Positions 63,118-64,000 of a DNA stretch of 64,000 bases are shown piece after piece. The notes under the pieces are model-generated. The model was given only the letters and a program-made list of their open reading frames with translations. It had not been told where the DNA came from and did no database searches. This DNA comes from Osmia lignaria lignaria (taxonomy: Eukaryota > Arthropoda > Insecta > Hymenoptera > Megachilidae): positions 3,782,001 to 3,846,000 of the forward strand of contig NW_027478158.1 of assembly GCF_051020975.1 (NCBI RefSeq), given 5' to 3'. A program made the translations under genes and the position numbers. Within the stretch, counting starts at the first letter, position 1. Each line of letters begins with the position of its first letter.

Positions 63118-63798
63118 TTGCAGATTTATCTCAAGGGAAGGGGCCTGTCGGACATATTTCGAGATATTTCTTCTTCTTATTGTTCTTCTTCTGCACAGCT
63201 AAGCTGGAAGTGGCATTTGCGGCTCGCACTAGTGCAGAGTTATCTCAAAGAAAGGGGCCACGGTGTTTCTGTATCTCTATTATGTTGGTGCGGCTTCGGA
63301 ACTTTTAAATATCTCGATATATCTCGAAAACTACGCTTCTGATCAAAAAATATGATAGAACATAAATTGTAGGAAACATAATTCTCTACAAAAAACGTCT
63401 CTTAACATTTTGCCATAGCTCGCTTCGTTTCCGAGATATTTGCAGATTCAGCTCAAAGGAACGGGCCTGACGGACATATTTCGAGATACTTCTTCTTCTT
63501 GTTGTTCTTCCTCTGCACAGCTAAGCTGGAAGTGGCATTTGCAGCTCGCAATAGTGCAGAGTTATCTCAAAGAAAGGGGCCACGGTGTTTCTGTATCTCT
63601 ATTATGTTGGTGCGGCTTCGGAACTTTTAAATATCTTGATATATCTCGAGAACTACGCATCTGATCAAAAAATATCATAGAACATAAAAAGTAGGAAACT
63701 TAATTCTCTACAAAAAAGGTCTCTTAACATTTTGCCATAGCTCGCTTCGTTTCCGAGATATTTGCAGATTTATCTCAAGGGAAGGGGCCTGACGGACA

Positions 63799-63800
63799 TA
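63799..63800. repeat. TA at the left end of element copy 2
   Basis: GGACATA precedes CAGGGTGTCCC, the same as at 57470. The matching right TA lies beyond the window. Confidence 0.85.
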
Positions 63801-64000
63801 CAGGGTGTCCCGTAACTTGTGTAACTCCCGGAAACGGGGGGTTGCTGGGGTGATTCTAAACAACATTTTCCTTTACCAAAATGTCGTTTGAAGCTTCGTT
63901 TTTGAGTTATTAAAGAAAAACACTGGCCAATCAAGCGCGCCTTTAGCGCAGGCCGAACCACGAGAGCGTTGGCTTTCAGCCGTGCTCGGTCGTGGTCGTG
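63801..64000. mobile_element. second copy of the foldback element, cut by the window end
   Basis: These 200 bases match 57472-57671 with two substitutions (63855 T for C, 63958 C for G) and no indels. The orientation is the same. The insertion point is 39 bp after the TTG anchor (63762), identical to copy 1 (57433 to 57472). The distance between copies is 6329 bp, which is 18 monomers less the 3-bp deletion at 62799-63117, plus 536 bp of element and TA. At both substitutions this copy agrees with the opposite arm of copy 1, so the changes probably occurred in copy 1. The right end and target duplication cannot be seen. Confidence 0.92.

Larger units (their letters stand above)
58006..63800 (+). 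repeat. 322-bp satellite array, block 2
   Basis: The same satellite continues in the same orientation and register: anchors run from 58291 to 63440 (17), then 63762, which is interrupted by the second element copy. The only length change is one 319-bp monomer. It begins with dimeric organisation and ends with a series like domain 3 (two CTGAGC/GCAGGTCGC monomers, an AAACTGG/TTTCCAGC type, GCAGCGCGC, CCTGTCGG, AAAGGAACGGG). No gene was seen. Confidence 0.97.

Noticed and set aside
1..64000. A 74-codon open frame at the same place in most monomers, possibly a tandem gene family rich in Cys and Ser
   Set aside because: It opens with TTG, has an in-frame TAG 24 bases upstream and no ATG in its consensus. 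It is broken by stops or frame changes in several monomers (for example 3992, 23633, 27173, 59257), and variants are not biased to synonymous sites (TTTATC/TTCAGC, CTCGCA/CGCGCA). It persists because the DNA is homogenised.
1..64000. CRISPR array
   Set aside because: The periodicity is 322 bp with no alternation of short constant repeats and unique spacers. Every part of the unit is repeated.
1..64000. Prokaryotic signals (ribosome-binding sites, promoters, terminators)
   Set aside because: AAGGGAAGGGG and similar purine runs occur in every monomer at fixed offset without a following gene. Nothing in the window looks bacterial or viral.

Overview
The window is tandem satellite DNA, almost certainly eukaryotic and most likely from an arthropod (insect), and I find no gene in it. 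A monomer of 322 bp repeats head to tail on the + strand across the whole 64 kb. Using the TTG in the conserved sequence GATATTTGCAGATT as a phase anchor, I count 197 monomer anchors between 128 and 63762. The spacing is 322 bp except for eleven 321-bp monomers, one 319-bp monomer and one monomer opened by a transposon. The insect assignment is an inference from the satellite, the style of the transposon (TA target duplication, termini CAGGGTGTCCC) and a CpG content that is not obviously depleted. Nothing diagnostic of a taxon, such as a telomere repeat, rRNA or host gene, is present.

Layout. Domain 1 (1 to about 10.4 kb) holds the most heterogeneous monomers, including a class found only there, and a tandem tetramer duplication at 3992-6566. 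Domain 2 (about 10.4-19 kb) introduces monomers with the 10-bp palindrome GCACTAGTGC and a pentamer duplication (1610 bp). Domain 3 (about 19-46 kb) has long higher-order repeats (HORs): a nine-monomer 2897-bp block occurs three times, and two of these copies extend to a 17-monomer 5471-bp block. Domain 4 (about 46.5-55.2 kb) is a recent three/four-monomer HOR (966/1288 bp). A short mixed stretch follows (55.2-57.5 kb). A 534-bp non-autonomous Tc1/mariner-type foldback element sits at 57472-58005. To its right the satellite switches to a two-monomer HOR (644 bp, 58.0-61.8 kb) and then to monomers like domain 3. A second copy of the element starts at 63801 in exactly the same monomer phase and runs off the window end.

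There is no operon or pathway. The biology here is the evolution of the array: unequal crossover, intra-monomer exchange, one-monomer slippage, and a transposon that appears to be carried or targeted in register with the satellite. Several single crossovers can be located to about 20-40 bp from shared private variants. The 74-codon frame present in most monomers starts at TTG, has no ATG in its consensus and is not credible as a gene.
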